From Clostridia bacterium (lineage in GTDB: Bacteria; Bacillota; Clostridia; Christensenellales; UBA1242), in contig CAAGAO010000003.1 of NCBI GenBank assembly GCA_900767835.1, forward strand, positions 1 through 57,743: DNA of 57,743 nucleotides, written 5' to 3'. This document shows positions 1 to 8,109 of the stretch, piece after piece (positions within the stretch are counted from its first letter, which is position 1; the number at the start of each line of letters is the position of its first letter). The notes under the pieces were generated by a model. That model did no database searches, was not told where the DNA came from, and saw nothing but the letters and a program-made list of their open reading frames with translations. The position numbers were made by a program, and so were the translations under genes.

Positions 1-9
1 GTTATAAAT

Positions 10-240
10 AACGGCATCACAGTTTGAATGAACATCAGTTTTGCTTGAATATACCTTCGGTGCATTCAGACAAAACTTCCGATAATATAAACTATGTGAT
101 GTTGATTTGTTTATTTCATTCACAAATCAATTTGCTAAACGCAAATCCGTTGTAAACAACGGCATCACAGTTTGAATGAACATCAGTTTTGCTTGAATAT
201 ACACTCTGTGTGCATTCAGACAAAACTTCCGATAATATAA
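10..240. repeat. Pair of ~82-bp direct repeats
   Basis: Bases 10-90 and 158-240 are nearly identical; they differ mainly in a short central stretch around 55-60 and 203-209. Each copy contains a loose inverted repeat (gttttg...caaaac) that could form a hairpin. A 67-bp unrelated spacer separates them. No ORF crosses them. They may be a dispersed intergenic repeat, but only two copies are visible here. Confidence 0.8.
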
Positions 241-300
241 ATACTATTGTGACAAGTAGAAAATTATAACTAGCGATTTGACAATTAAATTAATGCAAGT

Positions 301-987
301 TTAATTTGCAATAAAGTATAGTTGGTTTAAACGGTTGTGGCGGGTGGCATCTTCTATGGTTTTTTCGCTAATTATTTGATTCGCTTTTATAATTATTTCG
401 TTGTTCACTCCAAAGAGAGTGTCTTTTGCAACTTTGCCTAAAATTGTATCGGTGTTAAATTGTAGTTTGCTTGGTACAAAATTGTCGGTATTTTTATTGT
501 CAAAAGGAAGAATATTTACTTTAATATTTTCCAAATTTGTTATGCTTTTTTTAGGATAAATATTTTTGTTCAATAATTTAGTTTTGCTATAATAAACAAA
601 ATTTTTACGTAAATATATATTTTGGGGCTCTAAAATTTCGTTGTTTTCAGTAATAAAGCCTTTAATAACACCTTTTTCTGTTAAATCACAATCACAAATT
701 TTTCCAAGAGTGGTGGCTTTTTCGGTTATTGCAGGCTTAAACATTGGCGATTTATTGTTTTTGTCAAAATAGGCAAGTATTTTGTCTTTGTTCGCAATAA
801 TAACGCAGTCGTTTAAGGCTTTAACTGAAGAAAATTTTATTTCGTATTCGTTTTCATCTAGGTCAAACATTTTAAGTAATGATACTTTTGTTAAATCTCT
901 ATTAAAAACCACATCACAAACTGTGCCAATAATTTCCCCTTCGTAAAGTGCAAAAACTTGTTTGCCAATAATGTTCGTTAAATTCAT
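301..987 (-). CDS. PRC-barrel domain protein
   Basis: A 228-residue protein. The N-terminus (residues ~1-75, beginning MNLTNIIGKQVFALYEGEII) has the length and hydrophobic pattern of a PRC-barrel, a small beta-barrel found in RNA-processing and sporulation proteins. A second similar segment follows (GKICDCDLTEKGVIKGFITE), so it may be a tandem barrel. I chose the internal ATG at 987 because GAGGT lies just upstream; a longer frame to 1119 has no comparable site. It is divergent from the next gene. The function is not known; it may be a structural or regulatory adaptor. Confidence 0.7.
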   Translation of the reverse strand: MNLTNIIGKQVFALYEGEIIGTVCDVVFNRDLTKVSLLKMFDLDENEYEIKFSSVKALNDCVIIANKDKILAYFDKNNKSPMFKPAITEKATTLGKICDCDLTEKGVIKGFITENNEILEPQNIYLRKNFVYYSKTKLLNKNIYPKKSITNLENIKVNILPFDNKNTDNFVPSKLQFNTDTILGKVAKDTLFGVNNEIIIKANQIISEKTIEDATRHNRLNQLYFIAN

Positions 988-1178
988 ACTTTTTACCTCT
1001 AATGTAAAATACTCTTGCTCTTTAAAATATATGATGCAACTTTTGTCGTAAAAAGTCTGTATACATATTTGCGGTCGTATTAAGTTTTTTTGTTTAAGTA
1101 AAAGTAAATATTTTTTCACTGTTAAAAAATATGTTTAATCACAAAAAAACGGTCAATAATAGGTGTAAAGGAGAGAAA

Positions 1179-1967
1179 ATGGAAAAATTTACTGCGTGGG
1201 ATAATGAAGAAGTTAAAACCCTATTTAAGTTCATAGAAATAAAAAAGAGTGAAGGGGTGCCTCTTGTTGACGCATTCAGTCAGTATGCGGAATGCACTTT
1301 TAGGCATAAAAATAGTGTAAGAAATTTTTATTATAAAGAACTAGAAAGTCTGCAAAAAGATAAGTTTAAGGCGCAAAGTTTGGGTATAGATTTGAACAAT
1401 CATATTGTCGTAAAAGGGCAGGCTTTTAGTAAAGATGAACAGTCAAATATGGTAAAACAAATTGATAATTTGATTAATAATGGCTATTCCGTAAGAAAGG
1501 CGTGTTTAAAACTTTCAGGTGGAAATGTGGCGGAAATGCTCCGTTATCAAAATAAGTATAGGGCAATAAAGAATACAAAAAAAATCAAGGAGAAACCAAC
1601 AATGGGCCAAATAATCAAAATGCCACAAAAAACTGAAAAGTTGAGTGAAGAAGATATTAAAGTGCTATTTTTAGGACTTGTAAGACTAGTTAAAAAACAA
1701 GAATATGAAAACGCAAAGAGTGCGTTTGAAACACAACTTTTTAAAGCCAACGAAAAACTCAAACATGCAATAGCAGAAATTGCTTTTAAACAAAATCAAA
1801 TAGACAATTTAAGAGAAGAAATAAAAGTGGTAAAAAATAAGTTGGAAGAAAATCAAGAATTGCTTTTAAAAGAAAAGGTTTCCAAAGTAAATAAAAAATC
1901 TGCTTCAAATGTACTAAAAAATTACTTCAAAGGCTCCATCAATAAAGGTACAATTGAGGCAAAATAA
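1179..1967 (+). CDS. Myb/SANT-like DNA-binding protein (RsfA-like)
   Basis: A 262-residue protein starting at an ATG preceded by AAAGGAGAG; the frame opens earlier at 1131 but without a better site. Residues ~1-60 (WDNEEVKTLFKFIE...NSVRNFYYKELESL) resemble the Myb/SANT-type helix-turn-helix of clostridial RsfA-like proteins, with a second SKDEQSNMVKQID repeat around residue 85. The C-terminal third is a lysine/glutamate-rich coiled coil. It is probably a host transcription-associated factor, and a sporulation link is only inferred from family resemblance. Confidence 0.6.
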   Translation: MEKFTAWDNEEVKTLFKFIEIKKSEGVPLVDAFSQYAECTFRHKNSVRNFYYKELESLQKDKFKAQSLGIDLNNHIVVKGQAFSKDEQSNMVKQIDNLINNGYSVRKACLKLSGGNVAEMLRYQNKYRAIKNTKKIKEKPTMGQIIKMPQKTEKLSEEDIKVLFLGLVRLVKKQEYENAKSAFETQLFKANEKLKHAIAEIAFKQNQIDNLREEIKVVKNKLEENQELLLKEKVSKVNKKSASNVLKNYFKGSINKGTIEAK

Positions 1968-2049
1968 AGACAGGTTTTGCTCTTGACAACTCCTCATAAT
2001 TGATTTAAAATAAAAGTATCTATATTTTATGGTTGTTAGGAGCGAAAAA

Positions 2050-2817
2050 ATGAATAAATACTATTTAAAACAAATAAAAAAACATTTACCAGAAATCTAC
2101 AAACAATATTTATTGAAATATGTAGACGACAAACAACTTAAAACAATTTTCTCTAATAAAAGAGTTGCTAAAGCATTTGCAAACGCAATCAACATTTTTT
2201 ATAAATTTGGAGATTGTGGTAACCTTAAAGGTTTTGAAATTGATACATATTTAAAAATATATGAAAATGCAATAAAAATTGAAACTGGTTTTCAAGATAT
2301 CTATTTTAGACATTTTCTAGAAATGTATAAATATTACACAACAGTAATGTATCATGCTGTTGTTGATGACACTGATAAATATATGAATGAAAAAGAAACT
2401 GAGTACTTTAAAAATATCTCATATGTAACAATAGGGGCAACCGAAAATGTTTTTCTTGATTTAGAGCATGGCAATTATTGGTGGGAAGTGGATAGTGCCT
2501 CAGCACTTCGCACTCAATTTATGAACGATAAAATAATTATGCCAGAACATATTCTTCAAGGGCTTTGCGAAAAATATTTAGGCAGAAGAATTGATTTTGA
2601 AAAAGAATTGCATATAAATGAAAATAGAACTACTCCACCTATGGAACTTGTTGCAGAACTAGATAAAAAAATGGCTGCTAGAGGTTATAAGGTTGGTTAT
2701 GTTTGGGAAGAATACTATAGTCCAACAAAAAAGGTAAGAGTTGTTTCCCCATCACAACCAAATAACGGTAAATATTATGTTAAAAAATATGTAGAAGCAA
2801 AAGATTTACAAAGATAA
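2050..2817 (+). CDS. Hypothetical protein, 255 residues
   Basis: I do not recognise the family. The ATG at 2050 follows TTAGGAGCG, which is better than the in-frame ATG at 2029. The protein is rich in Lys, Tyr and Glu, has no signal peptide or membrane segment, and carries a conserved-looking WWEVDSASALRTQF stretch near the middle and a YVWEEYYSPTKKVRVVSP segment near the C-terminus. It is a single-gene unit: a cloverleaf terminator begins nine bases after its stop. Confidence 0.65.
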   Translation: MNKYYLKQIKKHLPEIYKQYLLKYVDDKQLKTIFSNKRVAKAFANAINIFYKFGDCGNLKGFEIDTYLKIYENAIKIETGFQDIYFRHFLEMYKYYTTVMYHAVVDDTDKYMNEKETEYFKNISYVTIGATENVFLDLEHGNYWWEVDSASALRTQFMNDKIIMPEHILQGLCEKYLGRRIDFEKELHINENRTTPPMELVAELDKKMAARGYKVGYVWEEYYSPTKKVRVVSPSQPNNGKYYVKKYVEAKDLQR

Positions 2818-2825
2818 TTTTTGCC

Positions 2826-2920
2826 CTCGCGGAAGTAAAATTTTGATTTCATCAAAATTTTTGAAATTGTGCTTGCACAATTTCGTTTGCCTTTTAGGCA
2901 AACACTTCCGCGAGTTTTTT
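2826..2920 (+). terminator. Cloverleaf inverted-repeat element with T6 tail
   Basis: An 11-bp perfect outer stem (CTCGCGGAAGT 2826-2836 with 2904-2914) encloses three consecutive perfect hairpins: 11 bp with a 3-nt loop (2837-2861), 10 bp with a 2-nt loop (2863-2884) and 7 bp with a 5-nt loop (2885-2903). Only one base (2862) is unpaired between helices. Six T follow, as in an intrinsic terminator of the preceding gene. The four-way-junction design is far more elaborate than termination needs. Confidence 0.85.
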
Positions 2921-3009
2921 AAGTCCAACTTGGCAACAAAAGTATTAATATGTGGCAAGCAATGACAATATTGCTTGTTTTTTGAATTTAGGTTTTGTAT
3001 AATAAATAT

Positions 3010-3708
3010 ATGGATCTATGGATTGTAATATTAATTGTTGTTGGTGCAACTGCTATATTAATTTTGGCAGGACTTGCCATAGTAAATTATTCTGGCGAAG
3101 AAATGGTTTCAAAATTTAACGAAACAAAAAAAATCACAACAAATATATCGGCTTATCAACTTGCACAAATTGTATCAAGAGATTGTTTTAATAATAATAT
3201 AAAAATAGTTTTGAATAACTCGTTTTTGTGTGATAGTTATTCTAGCAACAATGTTTTAACTTTGTGTGATAAATATGCAGATGATTGCAATCTTGCAGGG
3301 CTTTCAATATGTGCTCATGAGTTAGGCCATGCATTACAGTTTAAAAATCAGGCACAAAAAATGAAAAAATATGGCAAAAAGATTAATTTTTGTAAATTTC
3401 TTTCAAAATTAGTGACACCACTTTTTATTGTTGCAATAGGAATGTGTTGTTTTGATAAATTGATATTGTCGGCAATAACAGTGGGAGTAGCATTAATTGT
3501 TTTTATAACTGCGTTAAGTGTTAAAATGTCAACAATTAAAATAGAAAAAGAGGCGAGTGATAACGCCTTACAAATTTTGAATAGTTATGCATTCCTTACC
3601 GAAAGTGAATTACAATCGGCAAAAATGTTTTTAAACTCCGCAAAACAAACCTATGTTGCAGACTTACTGAAATCTATGCTTAAATGGACAGGCCTTACAA
3701 GAAAATAA
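3010..3708 (+). CDS. Membrane zinc metallopeptidase, YugP-like
   Basis: A 232-residue protein. An N-terminal membrane helix (residues ~4-24) is followed by the zinc-binding HExxH motif in CAHELGHALQF (residues ~98-108), then two further hydrophobic helices and a C-terminal helix. This layout matches the neutral zinc metallopeptidase 2 family (YugP), which is membrane-anchored with a cytoplasmic or juxtamembrane active site and of uncertain substrate. The start is ambiguous: ATG at 3010 or an in-frame TTG at 2995; neither has a strong ribosome binding site. It stands alone upstream of a convergent tRNA. Confidence 0.8.
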   Translation: MDLWIVILIVVGATAILILAGLAIVNYSGEEMVSKFNETKKITTNISAYQLAQIVSRDCFNNNIKIVLNNSFLCDSYSSNNVLTLCDKYADDCNLAGLSICAHELGHALQFKNQAQKMKKYGKKINFCKFLSKLVTPLFIVAIGMCCFDKLILSAITVGVALIVFITALSVKMSTIKIEKEASDNALQILNSYAFLTESELQSAKMFLNSAKQTYVADLLKSMLKWTGLTRK

Positions 3709-3754
3709 GCATATTAAAAAACTATTACACTATTTGGTTCGTATCAAACTTTGC

Positions 3755-3840
3755 TGGTGCAAATAGCGAGATTTGAACTCGCATGATATTTCTATCACAA
3801 GCGTCTGAAACTTGCGTGTCTACCATTCCACCATATTTGC
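3755..3840 (-). tRNA. tRNA-Leu(CAG)
   Basis: An 86-nt class II tRNA on the minus strand with acceptor stem GCAAATA/TATTTGC and encoded CCA. The anticodon loop TTCAGAC gives anticodon CAG, and a long variable arm is typical of leucine tRNAs. The T arm is GCGAG TTCAAAT CTCGC. It lies at the edge of the defence island, and tRNA genes are common integration targets, though I see no repeated tRNA 3' end elsewhere in the window. Confidence 0.93.
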
Positions 3841-4359
3841 ATATGTAATAAAATTATATGCCATTTTTATTGTTTTTGCAAGTTTATGGTTGTTTTTCCT
3901 TGTTTTTTATTATTTTAGAATAACATAAGTACACTTTTCACAACACACAATTAGGAAATAATTTCCTGATATTTTTAAGTTGTTATTCATTATCAATTGC
4001 AAATGCGGTATCTATTTAAATTTGTCTTTTGTAAATCAAGTTTTAGTTTTAAGTTTTCTTTCTTATTTATCTTTTGCCTCGCTTTTAATATAATATTGTA
4101 AAAAGGTAAAAAGACTTAAAAAAATTATATTTGCAACTTAGGTAAATTCCTTACAAGAATTTTTAAAGGCAACTTATCAACAATGGAGATAAAATATTTT
4201 ACCAATTTATCCACTATTGTTGGCAAAGAGCCAAAAAAAACTGCACGCATTTCTCATTTTTACGAGTATGCATACAGTTCTCTAATGGAGGAGTCAACGC
4301 TATCCAATTCTAACACGAAAGTGTTTGTTGGAAATATGTGGGTTAGAATATTGATAGAC
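3841..4359. other. Non-coding stretch between tRNA and Pycsar
   Basis: A gap of 519 bases, mostly AT-rich. A short frame at 4183-4371 (62 codons, plus strand) has no recognisable family and no clear ribosome binding site, so I do not call it. A short palindrome (aggaaataatttcct, ~3953) is present. The tRNA end may mark the boundary between host backbone and island. Confidence 0.5.
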
Positions 4360-4908
4360 CTAAATCGCTAGTATAACTAAACAGAGAATCGCTATAATTA
4401 TAGATGGAAACAAACAAAATAAAGCTTTCTTGTAATAACGATATTTTTTTGTACATATTTTTGAGTTGGTAAAAATTTGCTCATTAAGAAGAGAAATATA
4501 TTCTTTTTCTGTTAAGTCCAGCAAATTCTTTTCTAATTCATTTAGATTTTTATATTGTGCTATATTCCCAAAAAATAATGGATTTTTCTTCGTATTTTTT
4601 ATTTTCGCATTAATCCCTATAATTGAAAAAATTGAACATAAAATTATTAAGATTATATAAGCAAAAACTAAAACGCAACAAGCAATACTTAGAATTTTAT
4701 CTAACTTTATTGTTTTGTTCCAAATACTAATGATATCTCTTAGTTCTGTAAATGCCGAAAAAACATTGATTGTTAATCCAAAAAAAATTCCTAACAATGC
4801 TAGTAACATTGAAAACTTTGTATCACAATTTCCAATCCAAGAATCTATTTTGTTTAACAAATTAAGTGCTTCATCTTTACTATAAAAAATTTTTTTAATT
4901 GGTTTCAT
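4360..4908 (-). CDS. pycTM: Pycsar membrane effector PycTM
   Basis: A 182-residue protein with hydrophobic helices at about 32-54, 71-99 and 163-181 and a conserved-looking segment (LTEKEYISLLNEQIFTNSKI) before the last helix. This arrangement matches the PycTM/DUF5706 effector family. In Pycsar, PycTM is activated by a cyclic pyrimidine nucleotide and disrupts the inner membrane, killing the infected cell. Its ATG directly follows the TAA of the cyclase gene, so the two are translationally coupled. Assignment rests on helix pattern plus the partner gene. Confidence 0.8.
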   Translation of the reverse strand: MKPIKKIFYSKDEALNLLNKIDSWIGNCDTKFSMLLALLGIFFGLTINVFSAFTELRDIISIWNKTIKLDKILSIACCVLVFAYIILIILCSIFSIIGINAKIKNTKKNPLFFGNIAQYKNLNELEKNLLDLTEKEYISLLNEQIFTNSKICTKKYRYYKKALFCLFPSIIIAILCLVILAI

Positions 4909-5658
4909 TTAATTCCTCATACCATTATTTATCCATGTATCAAAATCACTCTGAATTATATTACAATGATAATATTTTATTGAATGACTATCTTGCCATG
5001 TATTTAATTTTTTCGCTTTTATCCATATCTCATAATTTGGATTTTCTTTTTTCAAAATTTCTATGATATTAGAATAAACACATTTACTCATCACTATTGG
5101 TTCAATACCATTTCTATTCCCTTCAGAAGCAAAATTACAGGCATCTATTATAGCATTACCAATGTAAATTTTATCGTTTATCCCTGTACCTGTTCTTCCG
5201 GCCTTAATTATCAAATCTTCATCACAACCAATACCTATACCCGCTTTAATTTCAGAATACCCATAAGACTTTATGATGTTGTTAAACATTTTCATAAAAG
5301 TATTTAACTTGTAGGCTATTCTAAACATGTTAACCGTATCTGATTGATGTGGTACTGAATATATAGCATAGACACAATCACCACGAATCCCAATTTGTCT
5401 ATATTTATCAAAATCTTGAAAAATTGTAATAATCTCAGAAGTAAATGCTCGCATTAACCTTGCAAGTTTTTCATTTTTCTTATCTAATAAATTTGACGAA
5501 TTTACAATATCTATAAAAATAGCACCAGTCCAAGCATATATTCCATTATCAAATGTGAAATTTTCATCTGCTTTAGGTATATTGTCGCTTTTTTCTATTT
5601 CTGTTGTAGATTTCAAGATATTGATAATATTTGATTTTGAATTTTTATAGTTATACAT
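4909..5658 (-). CDS. pycC: Pycsar cyclic-pyrimidine cyclase PycC
   Basis: A 249-residue class III-type nucleotide cyclase. Metal-binding aspartates are at D50 in FIDIVNSS and D94 in RGDCVYAIYSVP. The family-typical AGIGIGCDEDLIIKAGR and GINDKIYIGNAI segments follow. PycC enzymes make cCMP or cUMP on phage infection and activate a neighbouring effector. I chose the ATG at 5658, preceded by AAAGGAG, over a frame opening at 5679. The stop codon abuts the pycTM start. A likely promoter -10 (TATAAT) lies about 30 bases upstream. Which pyrimidine is used cannot be read from the sequence. Confidence 0.88.
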   Translation of the reverse strand: MYNYKNSKSNIINILKSTTEIEKSDNIPKADENFTFDNGIYAWTGAIFIDIVNSSNLLDKKNEKLARLMRAFTSEIITIFQDFDKYRQIGIRGDCVYAIYSVPHQSDTVNMFRIAYKLNTFMKMFNNIIKSYGYSEIKAGIGIGCDEDLIIKAGRTGTGINDKIYIGNAIIDACNFASEGNRNGIEPIVMSKCVYSNIIEILKKENPNYEIWIKAKKLNTWQDSHSIKYYHCNIIQSDFDTWINNGMRN

Positions 5659-5722
5659 ATTTTCTCCTTTGCAAAACACAAATATTATATCACATTTTGT
5701 TTTATAATGAAATAACTATAAT

Positions 5723-5750
5723 AAAAAAAAGAACTATATTTCAAGTTCTT
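5723..5750 (-). terminator. Intrinsic terminator after the 391-residue membrane protein
   Basis: On the minus strand AAGAACTTGAAATATAGTTCTT forms a hairpin with roughly eight paired bases, followed by eight T. It lies downstream of the stop at 5840 and upstream of pycC, so the membrane protein and Pycsar are probably separate transcripts. Confidence 0.75.
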
Positions 5751-5839
5751 ACATTTATAGTGTTTATTGATTGTCTAATCATTTGCCGTAAGGACTTGAT
5801 TATGACTGTTAATTATAAAAATTGTTTTATACATTGTCT

Positions 5840-7015
5840 TTAATGTTGCTCCGTTTTTGTATCATTTTCAGATGATCTTTTAAAACCTCGATAAAGTGGA
5901 CTAAATAAACTTATTATTCCCGCAATTGTTGCAATGCGTTCCATAATTTGCGAAATATCAGATAAAAAATTCATGATTGCACATGAAGTAAAAGCCAATA
6001 CTAAGAGTACACTTATAGTTAAAAAAATTAATTGCTTTATTCCCTCTTTATTGCTCCAATTAGTCATCGCTTCCCATATAAAAAGAATAATATATGTAAC
6101 AACACTAATGGCATAAATAACTTTTATGGCTAAACATAATAAATTATTTCCTATAAAAATGGAATTAATTATTGTGACGGCTGTAAAATTTACAAATGGT
6201 AAATTAAACATAGTGAAATCTAATGGAAAACAATAGTCTTTATTAATTTTAAAAGTTAATTCATTTTTAATCAAAATATTAAATATCGAAAAAGCAATTA
6301 GTAAATAGATTATAAAAATGATATATGGCTTTATAAAATTTGCTGGCATACTTACTAGTAATACATTTGCAATCAAAAATATTGCGAACATGTAATTGCA
6401 AAAATTTAATCTTCCTAAACCAAGTTTTTTATATAGCAATTTATCATATAAAAATGTAATCGCCGTTGCTGTTAAAACTAAAAATATTAAAGTAGCACTA
6501 TATACAATAAAATTAGTTAAATTTTCAAAAAGGGATTTTGGATTTATCAATAAAAGAATATAACATAATGTAATTAATAGAGATGTAAAACAACCTAAAA
6601 TTGTCGTGATTTGTAAGTTATTATAAAATAATATGGTATTATTTGTTCTCACAAGTTCTTCTTGATTTTTCTTTAAGTCATTTTCATACTTTTCTTGTTG
6701 TATATTTAAGTTTTTTTGTTCTCGTTCTATGTTTGCAATAGCTGAATGAATTTTAATTTTATATTGAATTCCAGACTTTAATCCAATTTTTTTTGCGTGT
6801 AAATTCTGTTGATGATAATTATGTTTTTTTAATAACTCAAGCGATTCTATATTAAGTGTTTTTAGTTTTTCAGTTTTTTCTTTTAGTTCAAAATTTTTAT
6901 AAATGAGTTGTTGGCGTAATTCTTTTATTTCTATTTGTTTAGTTCTTAAATTTTTCATTTTCTTTTTGTTTAACGCATAACTAACATCATTAACCAGATT
7001 TTTTAAAATACTCAT
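5840..7015 (-). CDS. Coiled-coil multi-pass membrane protein, unknown
   Basis: A 391-residue protein I cannot place. Residues ~15-130 are a charged coiled coil with no helix breakers. Residues ~135-375 contain about seven to eight hydrophobic helices arranged in pairs. The C-terminus is short and polar. There is no signal peptide. The ATG follows CGGAGAATAA and a TATAAT box lies 25 bases upstream. It has its own terminator and sits between Pycsar and the retron arm. A cytoplasmic sensor coil on a membrane pore domain would fit an abortive-infection effector, but this is inference from location and shape only. Confidence 0.7.
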   Translation of the reverse strand: MSILKNLVNDVSYALNKKKMKNLRTKQIEIKELRQQLIYKNFELKEKTEKLKTLNIESLELLKKHNYHQQNLHAKKIGLKSGIQYKIKIHSAIANIEREQKNLNIQQEKYENDLKKNQEELVRTNNTILFYNNLQITTILGCFTSLLITLCYILLLINPKSLFENLTNFIVYSATLIFLVLTATAITFLYDKLLYKKLGLGRLNFCNYMFAIFLIANVLLVSMPANFIKPYIIFIIYLLIAFSIFNILIKNELTFKINKDYCFPLDFTMFNLPFVNFTAVTIINSIFIGNNLLCLAIKVIYAISVVTYIILFIWEAMTNWSNKEGIKQLIFLTISVLLVLAFTSCAIMNFLSDISQIMERIATIAGIISLFSPLYRGFKRSSENDTKTEQH

Positions 7016-7072
7016 TTTTTATTCTCCGTTTATTATTATATCATAAAATATTTAATTTGTATGTTTTAATAT

Positions 7073-7105
7073 AAAAAAAGGAGAAGTGTTTTTCAACTTC
7101 TTCTC
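7073..7105 (-). terminator. Intrinsic terminator
   Basis: On the minus strand AGAAGT and ACTTCT pair around an 8-nt loop and run into seven T after a short CC. It ends the unit containing the decayed zinc-ribbon gene. Confidence 0.55.
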
Positions 7106-7283
7106 GTTGTTATTTTATTGATTGTTTTGCAAGAGAGAATAGATATCTTTTGCGATTAGATTTTGGATATTACCACCAGCTTCGGCAAAGTTTTTTAAGT
7201 CTGTTGCAAACATTAAACTTATTCGTTTAAGTTGCAGGTTAGATAAATTTGTTTTGCAAAATTTTAAAGTATTGTCTTCAAAA

Positions 7284-7546
7284 TTAAACTTTGCTGTGTT
7301 CTCTTTGATAAACTAAATATGTTTCTTGTATGTAATCTACAAAAGTTACGCTTTGTAACTCATTTTCATCAAAAGTTTGCCTACATACAGGGCAAGGGTA
7401 AAAGTGCTTTCTTCTGGATTGTAGTTCGCATCATTCCACTCAATAATTTTTTCACGGTGTGGACATCTGTATAAGCTATTGTTTCTAAACTTTTTAAGTT
7501 CATCTTTAATTGCTGCATACACAACTTTTTCTTCAAATTCATTCAT
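7284..7546 (-). pseudogene. Frameshifted zinc-ribbon protein
   Basis: The first ~50 codons align with the zinc-ribbon protein at 17532-17795 (shared FEWND/IEWND and PEE segments). After STFT the frame runs out at 7346, but in the next frame the homology resumes as CPVCRQTFDENELQSV and continues to a stop at 7284-7286. The first cysteine pair is also damaged: CPYC has become CPHR. The gene is therefore broken by a frameshift and a lost zinc ligand. It lies in the left arm of the inverted duplication. Confidence 0.8.
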
Positions 7547-7560
7547 TTTGTTTTCTCCTT

Positions 7561-7824
7561 TTAATCATTAATTGTTTCAAAATCGTTAATAGGTATTTCG
7601 TTTCTATCAACACCATAAGTAAAATAGAAATCGTCATTTCTATCTTGTTTTAGGTCATATTCAATGACACTAATTCTTCCAAGTTTAGTAACAGCAATTT
7701 CTATTAGTTGTTTTTCAAAATCTATTCCAACGATATTGAAAGTAATATCGTTTTCACCATCAAAGAATGTAAATTCTTTTAGATAATATTTTTTGAAAAC
7801 ATCTATATTTTCTTTTGTTTTCAT
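7561..7824 (-). CDS. Small mobile-element protein, paralogue of 17253-17516
   Basis: An 87-residue protein sharing the DITFNIV, LG(R/K)ISVIEYDLK and YF.YG segments with its plus-strand paralogue at 17253. It is acidic with alternating beta-like pattern and no membrane segment. The family is not known to me. A strong AAGGAGG lies upstream of the ATG. The frame is intact although the gene behind it is broken, so it may be a relic of the duplication. Confidence 0.7.
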   Translation of the reverse strand: MKTKENIDVFKKYYLKEFTFFDGENDITFNIVGIDFEKQLIEIAVTKLGRISVIEYDLKQDRNDDFYFTYGVDRNEIPINDFETIND

Positions 7825-7960
7825 TTTTCAAAACCTCCTTATATATTTTGCCTTTTGGCAGGGGCAAAGTAGCACTGTTCGGGTAGTGTTTTAAAGTTTT
7901 AAGTCTTTTTGTGTAAGTCAACGAAAAAGAATAAAAAATTGTATTTATAGTCTATTAGTC

Positions 7961-7992
7961 ATAAAAAAAGACTAGGTTAAAAACCTAGTCTT
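7961..7992 (-). terminator. Terminator after the retron RT gene
   Basis: A perfect 9-bp stem AAGACTAGG/CCTAGTCTT with a 7-nt loop (7968-7992), followed on the minus strand by seven T (7961-7967). It ends the retron transcript and matches a similar hairpin in the right arm. Confidence 0.8.
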
Positions 7993-8109
7993 GTATAAAA
8001 TTAAATAATTATTAAATTGAATTGTTTAAGCAATATTTTATTCCGTTTACTTACACGAGAATTGTGCTACAAAGGCACAGACAAAAGCAAATATATAAGT
8101 GGAAGTTTA

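Larger units (their letters stand above)
7284..8038 (-). repeat. Left arm of an inverted duplication
   Basis: Read outward on the minus strand, this arm matches 17041-17795 on the plus strand. Both have the identical 18-mer AATATTGCTTAAACAATT, an AAGACTAGG-type terminator, a TTG(A)C region, an AGGAGGTTT ribosome binding site, the 87-residue gene and the zinc-ribbon gene, in the same order. The homology is diverged, not identical, and continues weakly inward to about 8100. The arms enclose the retron, recombinase, NTase and Gabija genes. Confidence 0.75.

Noticed and set aside
4183..4371. 62-codon plus-strand frame next to pycTM
   Set aside because: No ribosome binding site, no recognisable family, and it runs into the end of the opposite-strand gene.
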